Assembly: GCF_024741135.1 (NCBI RefSeq) | Contig: NZ_JANSUY010000002.1 | Span: 186,001-250,000 of the forward strand | Direction: 5' to 3' | DNA: 64,000 nt | Source: Aquiflexum gelatinilyticum | Lineage (GTDB): Bacteria > Bacteroidota > Bacteroidia > Cytophagales > Cyclobacteriaceae | Part shown: positions 43,654-53,061 of the stretch, piece after piece | How positions within the stretch are numbered: the stretch's first letter is position 1 | Layout of the letters: the number at the start of each line of letters is the position of its first letter | The notes under the pieces: generated by a model | Seen by the model: only the letters and a program-made list of their open reading frames with translations | Told to the model about the DNA's origin: nothing | The model's database searches: none | Translations under genes and position numbers: made by a program

Positions 43654-44097
43654 ATGAAAATCAATATTGAAACTGCTGTCGGACAAAACTACCTTCAAGT
43701 CAAAGAAGGTTTTGATGAATCCCTGTTTACCAAGCTTAGTCCACCTTTCCCTCCTGTAAAGCTCCTGCGCTTTGATGGATCAAAAAAAGGCGATGAGGTA
43801 ACATTAGAACTGGATTTCATCGTATTCAAACAAAAATGGACAAGCCTGATCACTGAAGACCGTACTGATGAGAATGAATTCTATTTTGTGGATCAGGGAA
43901 CTGAATTGCCGTTTTTTTTGAAAGAATGGAAGCATAAACACAGGATTATAAAAAACGGGTCAGGATCCATCATCAGAGATGAAATCACTTTTAGTGCAAA
44001 ACCGGGATTTTTGGGAATACTTCTTTACCCGGCGATGTACCTTCAATTTTTATACAGGAAACCCATTTACAAAAAATACTTCAAGACCAAGTCTTAA
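43654..44097 (+). CDS. SRPBCC (START-like) ligand-binding protein
   Basis: 147 residues from the ATG at 43654; the earlier start at 43636 is a TTG. The hydrophobic pattern and length fit the SRPBCC helix-grip fold: opening strand MKINIETAVGQNYLQVKEGF, later WKHKHRIIKNGSGSIIRDEI, and a C-terminal helix LLYPAMYLQFLYRKPIYKKYF. These proteins bind lipids or small hydrophobic ligands. It is 56 bases after hflC and may be read with it; it meets the fur gene tail to tail with a 4-base overlap. Confidence 0.68.
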   Translation: MKINIETAVGQNYLQVKEGFDESLFTKLSPPFPPVKLLRFDGSKKGDEVTLELDFIVFKQKWTSLITEDRTDENEFYFVDQGTELPFFLKEWKHKHRIIKNGSGSIIRDEITFSAKPGFLGILLYPAMYLQFLYRKPIYKKYFKTKS

Positions 44098-44564
44098 GCC
44101 AAAGACAGGTTATCACAGTTTTGGATCTGGCAGTCTCCATACAAAACCAAAGAGTGACTGGTAATACCTGACTGAAATTCTTTTCCCATGGCATCTTTGA
44201 TGGAATTGATCCTTTCGTCAGAAAATTCCCTGATTTTGCGGCATTGATTGCAGACATGATGGTCATGATGCTTGTAAGTCAAGGCTTGCTCATAAAGTGC
44301 GACTTTATCCTTAAACTGGTGCTTTACTGCGAGTCCGCATTCTACCAAAAGGTCCAAAGTATTGTATATCGTGGCCCTACTGATGGTATAGCCTTTGTTC
44401 CTCATCAATAAAAAGAGACCTTCAACGTCAATATGTTCGTCTTGAGGCAATGCATAAAGTTCATCCAAAACAGAATACCTCTCAGGGGTTTTTCTGCTTC
44501 CCTGCCTTAACAGGAAGTTTTCAAAAATTTTTTTTGCTTTTTCTACAACTGATAATTCTGCCAT
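44094..44564 (-). CDS. Fur-family transcriptional regulator
   Basis: 156 residues from the ATG at 44564; a TTG at 44579 would extend it five residues. The winged helix (RKTPERYSVLDELYAL ... ISRATIYNTLDLLVECGL) is followed by the metal region YKHHDHHVCNQCRKI and a second CQIQNC pair near the end. The HHDHH motif and CxxC pairs fit Fur/PerR metal sites. The regulon is not visible here. It is convergent with the SRPBCC gene. Confidence 0.9.
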   Translation of the reverse strand: MAELSVVEKAKKIFENFLLRQGSRKTPERYSVLDELYALPQDEHIDVEGLFLLMRNKGYTISRATIYNTLDLLVECGLAVKHQFKDKVALYEQALTYKHHDHHVCNQCRKIREFSDERINSIKDAMGKEFQSGITSHSLVLYGDCQIQNCDNLSLA

Positions 44565-44781
44565 ATTGAATTGTACCAAAAAATAAAGATGGAGTATTTT
44601 TTAGATTTTATCAATTATACTAAGCCATGATTGATTTTACAAAGCCTTATTTAATTTCAGTCCTGATAAAAATTTAAAGAATAGAGGCCACCAAAAATTT
44701 AGAAATAAACAAAAGACGAATGAAATGTATTTATGCTTATATTAAACGACATATAGACCCGAAAAAACGATCAAATTTACT

Positions 44782-46032
44782 GTGCGCCGGTTATTTCTTC
44801 TTATTCTGATTTTTTCCTGCAACATTTTTGCAAATGTTGCTCAGGTACCTGGATTCTATATGAGGGAAAAAAGCAAAAAAGTAGAACTGCCGATAATAGT
44901 ATCCAATAATCTGGTGGTGATTCCACTCTCTATCAACAATGGTCCTCCCGTGAATTTTCTTTTGGATACAGGGGTCAAAACCAATATTCTGTTCAGCAAA
45001 ACTTTTGGAAATTATATCGGGCTGAATTACACAAGAAAATTAGATTTGGTAGGAGCAGATGGACAGACCATCCTGACTGCCTCTGTATCTCCAAATAATT
45101 ATATAGACATGGGTCCATTGGAAGGAATCTACCAAACCTTGTTGGTCTTGGATGAGGATTTCATGGAACTTGAGCAAGTCATCGGGATTCCGGTATTTGG
45201 GGTTATCGGCTACGAATTTTTCAAATACAACCCTGTCAAGATTGACTATGACAAACAAAAAATCACTTTCTATGCTGGTGAAATGATGAAAAGAAAGCCA
45301 TTTGGCTATAAGAAAGTTGACATCAAGCTAGATAACAGTAAACCCTATATTAAGGGTGAAGTAAAACAGGTGGCAGGTTCAGAAATAGAAACCAAACTTT
45401 TGATCGATATCGGAGCCAATCACGGTCTGCTGTTAAACAGGGAAACAAGTGACAAGATTTTCCTGCCAAAAAACCATATAGCGAGTGATTTGGGGAGGTC
45501 TCTTGGTGGGGATCTGTTCGGATACGTGGGCCGGACGTTTCTATTGAATATCAACGGGATCAAATTCAAAGATGTGATCACTTCTTTTCCTGAAGAGACA
45601 GAATTCAGCTATGTAATCCGAGAGAGCGGAAGGCAGGGAAGCATTGGCTCTGAGATTTTGGGAAGGTTGACCGTGATAATGGATTACAACAGGGAGAAAA
45701 TGTACATCAAAAGGGGAGACACATTTGCTGTACCCTTTGAGTTTGATATGAGCGGGATTACTCCTAGGCTTATGCCTTCGGACGAAAAAGTGATTTTTGT
45801 AACCCAGATTAGGGAGGGATCTCCGGCATATGAAGCGGGAATCCGGATGAGGGATGAGTTCCAGGACATCAATAACATACCGATTGATTTTTGGGAGCTT
45901 CCGGATTTGATCAAATTGTTTCGCTCCGAAGAAGGCAGAGAGATCAAAATCACGATGAAGCGATATTTGGGTGATGACTCATCGGATTTTGAGATCAAAG
46001 AGTTTAAATTCAAGCTTAGAAGACAGATTTAA
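44782..46032 (+). CDS. exported retropepsin-like aspartyl protease with PDZ domain
   Basis: 416 residues from a GTG at 44782, which gives a signal peptide (MRRLFLLILIFSCNIFANVA); the next ATG would remove it. Two aspartyl-protease-like lobes follow: FLLDTGVKTNILF (DTG) and LLIDIGANHGLLL, where the second motif is DIG rather than DTG/DSG. A C-terminal PDZ domain has IREGSPAYEAGIRMRDEFQDI. It likely acts in the periplasm; the altered second motif may change activity. Confidence 0.82.
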   Translation: MRRLFLLILIFSCNIFANVAQVPGFYMREKSKKVELPIIVSNNLVVIPLSINNGPPVNFLLDTGVKTNILFSKTFGNYIGLNYTRKLDLVGADGQTILTASVSPNNYIDMGPLEGIYQTLLVLDEDFMELEQVIGIPVFGVIGYEFFKYNPVKIDYDKQKITFYAGEMMKRKPFGYKKVDIKLDNSKPYIKGEVKQVAGSEIETKLLIDIGANHGLLLNRETSDKIFLPKNHIASDLGRSLGGDLFGYVGRTFLLNINGIKFKDVITSFPEETEFSYVIRESGRQGSIGSEILGRLTVIMDYNREKMYIKRGDTFAVPFEFDMSGITPRLMPSDEKVIFVTQIREGSPAYEAGIRMRDEFQDINNIPIDFWELPDLIKLFRSEEGREIKITMKRYLGDDSSDFEIKEFKFKLRRQI

Positions 46033-46162
46033 TATTTGTTATCGATATTTCAAATTTTTCATTTTTAAAGTTGTTAGCCGAAGAATCGTATATTTGGATG
46101 AATGTTTTTAAAGTTGGGATGTCAAAATAGGAGACAAACTCAATGAATTCTTTGATTATTTT

Positions 46163-49100
46163 ATGTCAGAAGGCGCTAAAGTTTCTTTTCAAAATATTCT
46201 GCTTACTTTAAAAAAGTATGACAACGGCAGGTTTGAGCTGCTTTATATATCCTCTGAAATTAGGAATATTCTGACTGAAGGCGAAAAGTTTTACCAAGAG
46301 GATTATTTTGAAAAATCCTTTCCTACATTACCTAAACCTTTTTTTGAATACCTGTTTCAGATCTTGGGAAACGGTGACAAAATCACCTGTCCATTGACTT
46401 GGAAGGAAAAGTATTTCAGGTTTGTCCAAGTGGAAGGTTATGTGATTTCTCAAGAAGACAATTCCTATCTTGTAAACGTCCTTATTTCCCAATTGCCATT
46501 TGACTCAAATGTCAAATTCTCCTGGTTAATGGACAAATCAGAAGATCGTATTTTTACAGGAATCCAATCAGGTCATGATCTCGACCGTGTCTCAGCATGG
46601 AAGGCCTCCTTCTTTTCAAAATTTGATTTCATTCCGGAAGCGGATTTCAATGGCTTCCTGGAAAATAAAAACACCAAAATCCTCCCCATTTTTCCCGGCC
46701 ATATATTCCTAACCAAAAAAATATTGACTGAAAATCATTTGCTTTTGCAGCTTGTTTACGGTCCTAGTCCTTTGGTAGACAAAAATGCATCAAGCACGGA
46801 GGCTTTACAAATCGGTCCAAAGCAGGCTCCTGTTTATTATGAGTATGACTTTAAAAACGACCTGATCAATTTTTCAGGAAACTTGGACGGTATTTTGGGC
46901 TATTCAGCAGAATTTTTTGAAAACTTTACCTCCAAAGATTGGATCAATCTTGTCCATCCCCTTGACCGTCATTACTTTAATATGGGTTTTGACCATGGCT
47001 CGAAAATGATATACAGGGTCAGTCATGCAGATGGCAGCTATGTCTATGTGCAAGATGAGGTAAATAAACTATTGGATGACCCCAATAATTCGGGGATTTC
47101 TTTAGGGATAATTACTGATATCACCGCACTCAAAGAGATTGAAAAGGACATTTTGGAGCATAAAACCATCCTTGACCAACTTACAGGAGTCGTTCCGGGG
47201 ATGGTATACATGCTCAAGGCTTTTCCTGATGGTTCGAGAAAATTCATTTTTGTCAGTGAAGGAAGCAAAAACCTGTGGGAACTTGACCCATCCATGATTA
47301 TGGAAGATGAGGCAAGTATCCGTCGACTTGTTCATCCTGAGGACATCGATCATGTAATTGAGGCAGATAAAACAGCCTTTCAAAAGGACCTCAAGTTTGA
47401 AAGTACTTTTAGGATTTTTACCCCTTCGGGAAAAGCCAAATGGGTATTTGGTGCATCCAACAGACTAAAGCAATTTCCTAGAGAATCTATTTGGGCAGGA
47501 TTTTTTATTGACATTACCTATACCAAACAAAAAGAAACAGAGTCCTTTTTACTTCTCAATAGGTATAAAGTCCTGTTTGATGAAAACCCTCTTCCCATAT
47601 TCCAATATAACAGTCAAGGTATCATCCTTGATGTAAACAAACAGTTTATGGACAAGGTCAATGTGTCTGATTCCACCGAAATGATCGGAAAAAACATGTT
47701 TGAACTGACCAAAGGGCATCCTATTGAAAAAGCATATAGAGACAGCATTGAAAAAGGAAGAGGCTTTTATGAAGGGCCCTACACGAGCCACTTCAACAAA
47801 AAGATGTTTCATGTGCGGGTTAATGCCAAGTCGGTAGAAGATGGAAAGGTATTTCAGGCTATTTTGGAGGACATCAGCGAACAACAATATGTTTCGAACA
47901 TTTTATCAGAACTAACAGAGCGAACATCACGGTACTCGGGTCAGGAGTTTTTTGACGTGTTGACTTCCTTCCTGTCAGAGAAGTTGTTTATGAGCACTTG
48001 CTTTATCGCAGAAGTGGATGAAAAAAATCAATTTGCTTACTCTCTATCATATTTCAAAAACGGACAAAAAGAAAAGAATTTCAAATATTCCCTAAAAGAC
48101 GCACCGTGTTATGATTGTTTAAATTCCAATAGTCCATTTATCATCCCTTCCGGTGCAGCTTCCAAATATCCAAAGGACAAAGGATTAGTTAAAATGGGAA
48201 TTTCCACATACATGGGTGTTCCGATTATTGATATCGAAAAAAACCGTCTCGGTATTTTGGTTTTGATGGATCAAAAAGACCATCCTTATAGTTTTGGTCT
48301 ATCGGGATTACTCTCCGTATTGTCGGATAGGGTGGGAGCAGAACTGAACCGCCTCCATTTTGAAAAAAAGTTGATTTCCTCAGAGTTGCTTTTTAGGAGT
48401 ATTGCAGAAAACTTTCCAAATGGGACGATTGAGATTTTGGACAAAGATTTCAATTATGTATTTACTGATGGAAAAGGATACCAATCCTTGCAGATTGATC
48501 AAAAAAAACTGATTGGAACTCCCCATCTTTCTATATATGATGATGCGACTTCTGAAAAAGTAAAAGAGTTTTTGGAAAAAGTCCTTGCGGGTGAAGCCGT
48601 AATTTTTGAAGTCATGGTCAATAACCAATACTATCTCAAAAACGGCGTTCCACTAACCAACAGTTCTAATAAAGTGGACAGGATACTTTTAGTAACGCAA
48701 AATATTACAGAATCCAAAATAGCAGAATCAGAACGAGAAAGGCTTATAAAAGATCTAAAATCCCAAAATGAAGAGCTTCAGAGATTCGCCTATATCATTT
48801 CCCATAATCTCCGCGCGCCTATTGTTAATATTACCTCACTTCTAGACCTGTACAACAGCCACAATCCTGCTGACCTAGAAAATGTGGAAATCATAGAAAA
48901 TCTGAAAATATCCACCCAAATTTTGAACGGTACACTAGAAGACCTGATAGAAGTAGTATCTATCAAAAAGAACAAACTACCGAAAATTGAACGGGTAAGT
49001 TTCAGAAAACTTCTAAAAAACATAGAAAGGAGTCTGTCCAAGCAGTTTAAGGAATCGGGAGCTGTTATTGTAAGTGATTATAGCACAGCACCTTATATCA

Positions 49101-49462
49101 ATTATATTTATTCACACTTAGAAAATTTTATCATCAACCTGACTACGAATTCCATTAAATACAAACATCAGGACAGGAACCCTGTCATTCAGATTAAATC
49201 CTATCTCGCGGAAGGTTACACGGTGATTGAATTCAGAGACAATGGAATTGGAATTGACCTTGATAGGTATAAGGATCGTCTATTTGGACTCTACCAAAGA
49301 TTTCATTCCCATGTGGATGGCAAAGGATTGGGTTTATACCTGATCCGTGAACAAATCCGGGCACATGATGGCAACCTTAGGGTTGAAAGTACTGTTGGTG
49401 TAGGAACTACCTTTTACATCTATCTCAGAAATATGAAAGCCAATTATCCGGAAGAAAAATAA
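46163..49462 (+). CDS. multi-PAS/GAF sensor histidine kinase
   Basis: 1099 residues. At least four PAS-like domains are visible (roughly 225-335, 340-460, 465-580 and 745-860), with a GAF domain at about 600-740. The histidine-kinase part has the H box with His881 in YIISHNLRAPIVN, an N box NFIINLTTNSIKYKH, and G boxes FRDNGIGIDLD and GKGLGLYLIREQI. No membrane helix or receiver domain is seen, so it is cytoplasmic and needs a separate response regulator. Signal unknown; the neighbours give no clue. Confidence 0.9.
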   Translation: MSEGAKVSFQNILLTLKKYDNGRFELLYISSEIRNILTEGEKFYQEDYFEKSFPTLPKPFFEYLFQILGNGDKITCPLTWKEKYFRFVQVEGYVISQEDNSYLVNVLISQLPFDSNVKFSWLMDKSEDRIFTGIQSGHDLDRVSAWKASFFSKFDFIPEADFNGFLENKNTKILPIFPGHIFLTKKILTENHLLLQLVYGPSPLVDKNASSTEALQIGPKQAPVYYEYDFKNDLINFSGNLDGILGYSAEFFENFTSKDWINLVHPLDRHYFNMGFDHGSKMIYRVSHADGSYVYVQDEVNKLLDDPNNSGISLGIITDITALKEIEKDILEHKTILDQLTGVVPGMVYMLKAFPDGSRKFIFVSEGSKNLWELDPSMIMEDEASIRRLVHPEDIDHVIEADKTAFQKDLKFESTFRIFTPSGKAKWVFGASNRLKQFPRESIWAGFFIDITYTKQKETESFLLLNRYKVLFDENPLPIFQYNSQGIILDVNKQFMDKVNVSDSTEMIGKNMFELTKGHPIEKAYRDSIEKGRGFYEGPYTSHFNKKMFHVRVNAKSVEDGKVFQAILEDISEQQYVSNILSELTERTSRYSGQEFFDVLTSFLSEKLFMSTCFIAEVDEKNQFAYSLSYFKNGQKEKNFKYSLKDAPCYDCLNSNSPFIIPSGAASKYPKDKGLVKMGISTYMGVPIIDIEKNRLGILVLMDQKDHPYSFGLSGLLSVLSDRVGAELNRLHFEKKLISSELLFRSIAENFPNGTIEILDKDFNYVFTDGKGYQSLQIDQKKLIGTPHLSIYDDATSEKVKEFLEKVLAGEAVIFEVMVNNQYYLKNGVPLTNSSNKVDRILLVTQNITESKIAESERERLIKDLKSQNEELQRFAYIISHNLRAPIVNITSLLDLYNSHNPADLENVEIIENLKISTQILNGTLEDLIEVVSIKKNKLPKIERVSFRKLLKNIERSLSKQFKESGAVIVSDYSTAPYINYIYSHLENFIINLTTNSIKYKHQDRNPVIQIKSYLAEGYTVIEFRDNGIGIDLDRYKDRLFGLYQRFHSHVDGKGLGLYLIREQIRAHDGNLRVESTVGVGTTFYIYLRNMKANYPEEK

Positions 49463-49536
49463 TTGCGTATAAAAATCAAACACAAAGGATATTCCCTTCA
49501 ATATTTTAATTTTGAGCATCTAAAACAAATCAAAAA

Positions 49537-50127
49537 ATGAAAAAAGCACTCATTCCTATTTTGATCATTGCCGTAGTGGGCATATTTATGTACACCAAAG
49601 CAGTGGGAGTTTACAATATGTTTGTCCAAAATGAGGAAACAATCAATGGCCAATGGGCGGAGGTCCAAACACAATACCAAAGAAGGGCGGATCTTATTCC
49701 CAATCTTGTCAATACCGTTAAGGGATATGCTGATTTTGAACAGGAAACCTTGACCGGTGTCATTGAAGCCCGTGCAAAAGCCACTTCGATCAATATTGAT
49801 GCAAATGACCTCAGTCCTGATAAAATAGCCCAATTTCAGCAGGCACAAGATCAGTTAAGCGGGGCTTTGAGCAGACTTTTGGTAACGGTCGAAAAATATC
49901 CAGATCTAAAAGCCAATCAGAATTTTCTTGACTTACAAGCCCAGCTTGAAGGGACAGAAAACAGGATTGCAGTTGCGAGAAGGAACTTCAATCAATCTGT
50001 GCAGGCCTATAATTCGGATCTGAGAAAATTCCCTAACAACCTATTTGCAGGTTGGTATGGATTTGAAACCAAGGGATATTTTGAAGCAGCTGCAGGTGCA
50101 GAAAATGCACCGACAGTTCAATTTTAA
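49537..50127 (+). CDS. lemA: LemA family protein
   Basis: 196 residues. An N-terminal membrane helix (LIPILIIAVVGIFMYTKAVGV) precedes the LemA helical domain: VQTQYQRRADLIPNLVNTVK, then ETLTGVIEARAKATS and VAVRRNFNQSV-like residues near the end. LemA proteins are inner-membrane proteins of poorly known role, often beside TPM-domain genes, as here. Confidence 0.93.
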   Translation: MKKALIPILIIAVVGIFMYTKAVGVYNMFVQNEETINGQWAEVQTQYQRRADLIPNLVNTVKGYADFEQETLTGVIEARAKATSINIDANDLSPDKIAQFQQAQDQLSGALSRLLVTVEKYPDLKANQNFLDLQAQLEGTENRIAVARRNFNQSVQAYNSDLRKFPNNLFAGWYGFETKGYFEAAAGAENAPTVQF

Positions 50128-50132
50128 GGATT

Positions 50133-50567
50133 ATGGCAGAAAATCTATTTTCTCAAGAAGACAAAAACAGGATTGTTTCAGCCATTGCAGCAGCTGAAAT
50201 AGCTACTTCAGGAGAAATACAGGTACATATCGAAAATCACTGCGCCTCGGACGTTTTGGACCGGGCCGCAGAGGTTTTTGAAACCCTCAAAATGCATAAA
50301 ACAAAAGAAAGAAACGCTGTACTTTTCTATTTGGCTGTAGCAGACCACAAATTTGCCATCTTAGGAGATTCGGGTATCAATAAGGTCGTTCCGGAAAATT
50401 TCTGGGAAAAAATCAAAGAGGAGATGGCAAAATCTTTTAAACAACACGCTTTTACAGAAGGCCTGTCAAATGCGATTGAAGCATGCGGTCAGCAGCTCAA
50501 AACACATTTCCCTTATGATCAAAAAGGTGATGTCAACGAATTACCTGATGAAATCTCCTTTGGATAA
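50133..50567 (+). CDS. TPM-domain protein (cytoplasmic)
   Basis: 144 residues. TPM-domain features are present: IAAAEIATSGEIQVHIE, then RNAVLFYLAVADHKFAILGD and a C-terminal AFTEGLSNAIEACGQQL. No signal peptide or membrane helix. It lies 5 bases after lemA and 7 before the next TPM gene, forming a three-gene unit. In plants a TPM protein acts in photosystem II repair; the bacterial function is uncertain. Confidence 0.88.
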   Translation: MAENLFSQEDKNRIVSAIAAAEIATSGEIQVHIENHCASDVLDRAAEVFETLKMHKTKERNAVLFYLAVADHKFAILGDSGINKVVPENFWEKIKEEMAKSFKQHAFTEGLSNAIEACGQQLKTHFPYDQKGDVNELPDEISFG

Positions 50568-50574
50568 AAAAATC

Positions 50575-51375
50575 ATGAATTATAGATATTTCCTTTCAAT
50601 AATCATTTTCCTATTGTTTGTCGGTGGTCTGTCAGCTCAGGGGGATTTTCCTGAAGTTCCAAATCCGCCGAAGCTCGTCAATGATTTCACAAATACCCTT
50701 TCTTCAAGTGAGGTTAGAAGTTTGGAAACCAAGCTTGTGGCCTACAATGACAGTACCTCTACCCAGGTGACTATTGTCATGATTCGCTCTGTAGGCCAAT
50801 ATGATATCAGCGACTATGCGTTTCAATTGGGTGAAAAGTGGGGAATAGGCCAATCAAAGCTTGACAATGGCGTGTTGATTTTGGCAGCGATGGATGACAG
50901 GAAAGTATTCATTGCTACAGGATATGGGATGGAGGGTGTATTGCCTGATGTGTTGGCAAAAAGGATTGTCGACCAATTAATTGTTCCAAATTTTAAAATG
51001 CAGGCCTATTATGATGGTCTGGATAAGGCAACTGAAATGATTTTCAAGTTGGCTTCAGGGGAATATGAAGCTGAAAAAGTTACTTCAACAGGAGAACATG
51101 GCGGAGCCATAATATTCTTTTTGATCTTCATCTTTATTTTTGTTATCCTTCCAATGATCAAAAACAGGAAAGACAATGACAACCACATGGGAGGCAAAGG
51201 TGGGGGAATTGACTTGTTTACCACAATTATGCTCGCCAACATGCTCAAAGGAAGTGGGAAAGGCAAGTTTGGAGACTTTTCATCCGGCCGTGGTGGATTT
51301 GGTGGCGGAGGCGGCGGCTTCGGTGGTTTTGGAGGTGGTTCATTTGGTGGCGGCGGTGCAGGAGGAAGCTGGTAA
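50575..51375 (+). CDS. TPM-domain protein with Gly-rich C-terminus (YgcG-like)
   Basis: 266 residues from the ATG at 50575 (MNYRYFLSIIIFLLFVGGLSAQ, a signal peptide). The TPM domain has LVNDFTNTLSSSEVRSLETK, VTIVMIRSVGQYDISDYAFQL and KVFIATGYGMEGVLPD. A membrane helix (GGAIIFFLIFIFIFVILPMI) and a Gly-rich tail (GGFGGGGGGFGGFGGG) follow. This layout is typical of YgcG-like proteins linked to LemA. The domain is predicted outside the membrane. Confidence 0.9.
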   Translation: MNYRYFLSIIIFLLFVGGLSAQGDFPEVPNPPKLVNDFTNTLSSSEVRSLETKLVAYNDSTSTQVTIVMIRSVGQYDISDYAFQLGEKWGIGQSKLDNGVLILAAMDDRKVFIATGYGMEGVLPDVLAKRIVDQLIVPNFKMQAYYDGLDKATEMIFKLASGEYEAEKVTSTGEHGGAIIFFLIFIFIFVILPMIKNRKDNDNHMGGKGGGIDLFTTIMLANMLKGSGKGKFGDFSSGRGGFGGGGGGFGGFGGGSFGGGGAGGSW

Positions 51376-51556
51376 ATTTGAGTTTTCGAATCTTTGAAGG
51401 CATTTTCCATTGGTACTTGGTCAAAATCTCACCTTGATTTGAGTCTTTAAATATTTCATGCTTTCTTATTTTGTTATAAGCCTTTGTTCAAAAAACTGCG
51501 TTGATTCAATCAGGAGGCACTTAATTTCTGTTGTGAAAAATTTAATTAATCGCAAT

Positions 51557-52255
51557 CTATTGATTCTTTCCTGCTGCGATGACGGCTAAGTCTACCAATT
51601 GACAACCTTTTTCTAAAAGGACATTGGCGCAAGTGATCAATGTTGCTCCTGTGGTCATAACGTCATCCACGAGCAGTAGCCTTTTTCCATTTACATCTTT
51701 CATCAAATCAACATCAAAGACCTCGGCCACATTTTCTATCCGTTGCAATCTTGATTTTTTGGTTTGCGTTTCCGTGAACTGTTTCCTGATCAGAGACAAG
51801 ACAACTGGAACATCCAAAGCCTCTGAGAGTCCTATTGCAAATTGCTCACTTTGGTTATAGCCCCTTATTTTCTGTTTTATTGGATGTAAAGGAACTGGCG
51901 TTATTTGATCCCAATTATTTGAAAAACCATTTTGGTAAAGAATATTCCCATATAATCTTCCTAATTCGACTCCGATTTCTGGCTTGTTTTTGTATTTGAG
52001 TTGGTGGAGAAGAATTTGGCTTCCTCCTTTTTTGGAAAACCTCAAAAAAGACATTGCTAAATTGGGTTTTGTAAGCCCCATTATTTTGGTGACCAATTCA
52101 TTGTTTTGAGGTCTAAGGTGGTAATTGGTGACTGGAAGCTCCGCTATGCATATTTTGCACAACTGATCTTCAAAGTCAAAAAGACTTCTTTTACATAAAC
52201 AGCAGGTTTTTGGAAAAACCAAAGCCAAAAAATCTTCAAAAATCTTAGAATACAT
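51557..52255 (-). CDS. ComF family phosphoribosyltransferase-like protein
   Basis: 232 residues from the ATG at 52255; a TTG at 52261 is the alternative. An N-terminal zinc-finger-like cluster (CCLCKRSLF ... CKICIAELP) leads to a phosphoribosyltransferase core with ITPVPLHPIKQKIRGYNQS and the PRPP loop LLLVDDVMTTGAT. ComF proteins are linked to DNA uptake or to recombination. It is a lone minus-strand gene in a plus-strand region. Confidence 0.92.
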   Translation of the reverse strand: MYSKIFEDFLALVFPKTCCLCKRSLFDFEDQLCKICIAELPVTNYHLRPQNNELVTKIMGLTKPNLAMSFLRFSKKGGSQILLHQLKYKNKPEIGVELGRLYGNILYQNGFSNNWDQITPVPLHPIKQKIRGYNQSEQFAIGLSEALDVPVVLSLIRKQFTETQTKKSRLQRIENVAEVFDVDLMKDVNGKRLLLVDDVMTTGATLITCANVLLEKGCQLVDLAVIAAGKNQ

Positions 52256-52334
52256 TTTCAAAATGAGGAGATCGAACTGAATGACTGTAAATACCTGTTA
52301 TATTTGCAATTGACTAAAACCATCTTAAAATTTA

Positions 52335-52691
52335 ATGAATTTATTAGAAGAATTCAATGCCTATAGGAGCGAAATGAATGAAAAAATCATGGCTTCAGAC
52401 AATAAGGTCATCAAACGTTTTTTCAACCTTGATACCAATACCTATGCGGAAGGGGCATTGGATGTGAAAACGAAGGAAATGATCGGATTGGCATGTTCTA
52501 TGGTCCTGAGATGTGATGATTGTATCAAATACCATTTGGGCAAATCATTTGAGGCAGGTCTGAATAAAGAGCAGGTCTTTGAGGTTTTTTCAATCGCAAC
52601 CATTATTGGTGGGTCAATTGTAATACCCCATTTGAGAAGAGCAGTTGAATATTGGGAATTATTGGAAAAAGAAGGAAAAGCAGATGTTTAA
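52335..52691 (+). CDS. carboxymuconolactone decarboxylase/AhpD-like protein
   Basis: 118 residues, all helical. The CxxC of AhpD-like proteins is present as RCDDCIKYHLGKSFEAG, with ALDVKTKEMIGLACSMVL before it. Members reduce peroxide-linked disulfides or act as small decarboxylases. It overlaps the next gene by eight bases. Confidence 0.85.
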   Translation: MNLLEEFNAYRSEMNEKIMASDNKVIKRFFNLDTNTYAEGALDVKTKEMIGLACSMVLRCDDCIKYHLGKSFEAGLNKEQVFEVFSIATIIGGSIVIPHLRRAVEYWELLEKEGKADV

Positions 52692-53046
52692 GAAAGACCT
52701 TGATCTGGAAAAAAGATGGAGTAAACTGCTGAAGGGCATGGAAGAGCTTATCGGGAAAAAGCCCAATGACTTAAATGGGGTTTTATTTTTGATAGGAGTA
52801 CAGGAACTTGGACAGGGAAACAAAAATTTTTCGAAAGAACAAAAGCAGGACTTGATGCATATTGGGATTTGCAGGGTGTTGAGCCAAGTTGGGTTTTATG
52901 AATTGGATTATATAGACCAAGATGGTTGGCCCCATTGGAAACTTGTAAACAAACTTCCTCATTTTGACGTGTTAGAGCAGGAGAAATTGTTGAAAATACA
53001 GGTTTTGGAATATTTCGAAACAGAATTTCAAATAGAAATCAAATAA
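52684..53046 (+). CDS. conserved hypothetical protein
   Basis: 120 residues from the ATG at 52684, which overlaps the AhpD-like gene. The longer start at 52645 lies fully inside that gene. Features include RWSKLLKGMEELIGKKPNDL, GVQELGQG and a WPHWKLVNKLP patch. No domain or membrane segment is recognised. The close packing suggests co-expression with the AhpD-like and xthA genes. Confidence 0.65.
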   Translation: MFKKDLDLEKRWSKLLKGMEELIGKKPNDLNGVLFLIGVQELGQGNKNFSKEQKQDLMHIGICRVLSQVGFYELDYIDQDGWPHWKLVNKLPHFDVLEQEKLLKIQVLEYFETEFQIEIK

Positions 53047-53061
53047 TAAACGAATTCAAAA

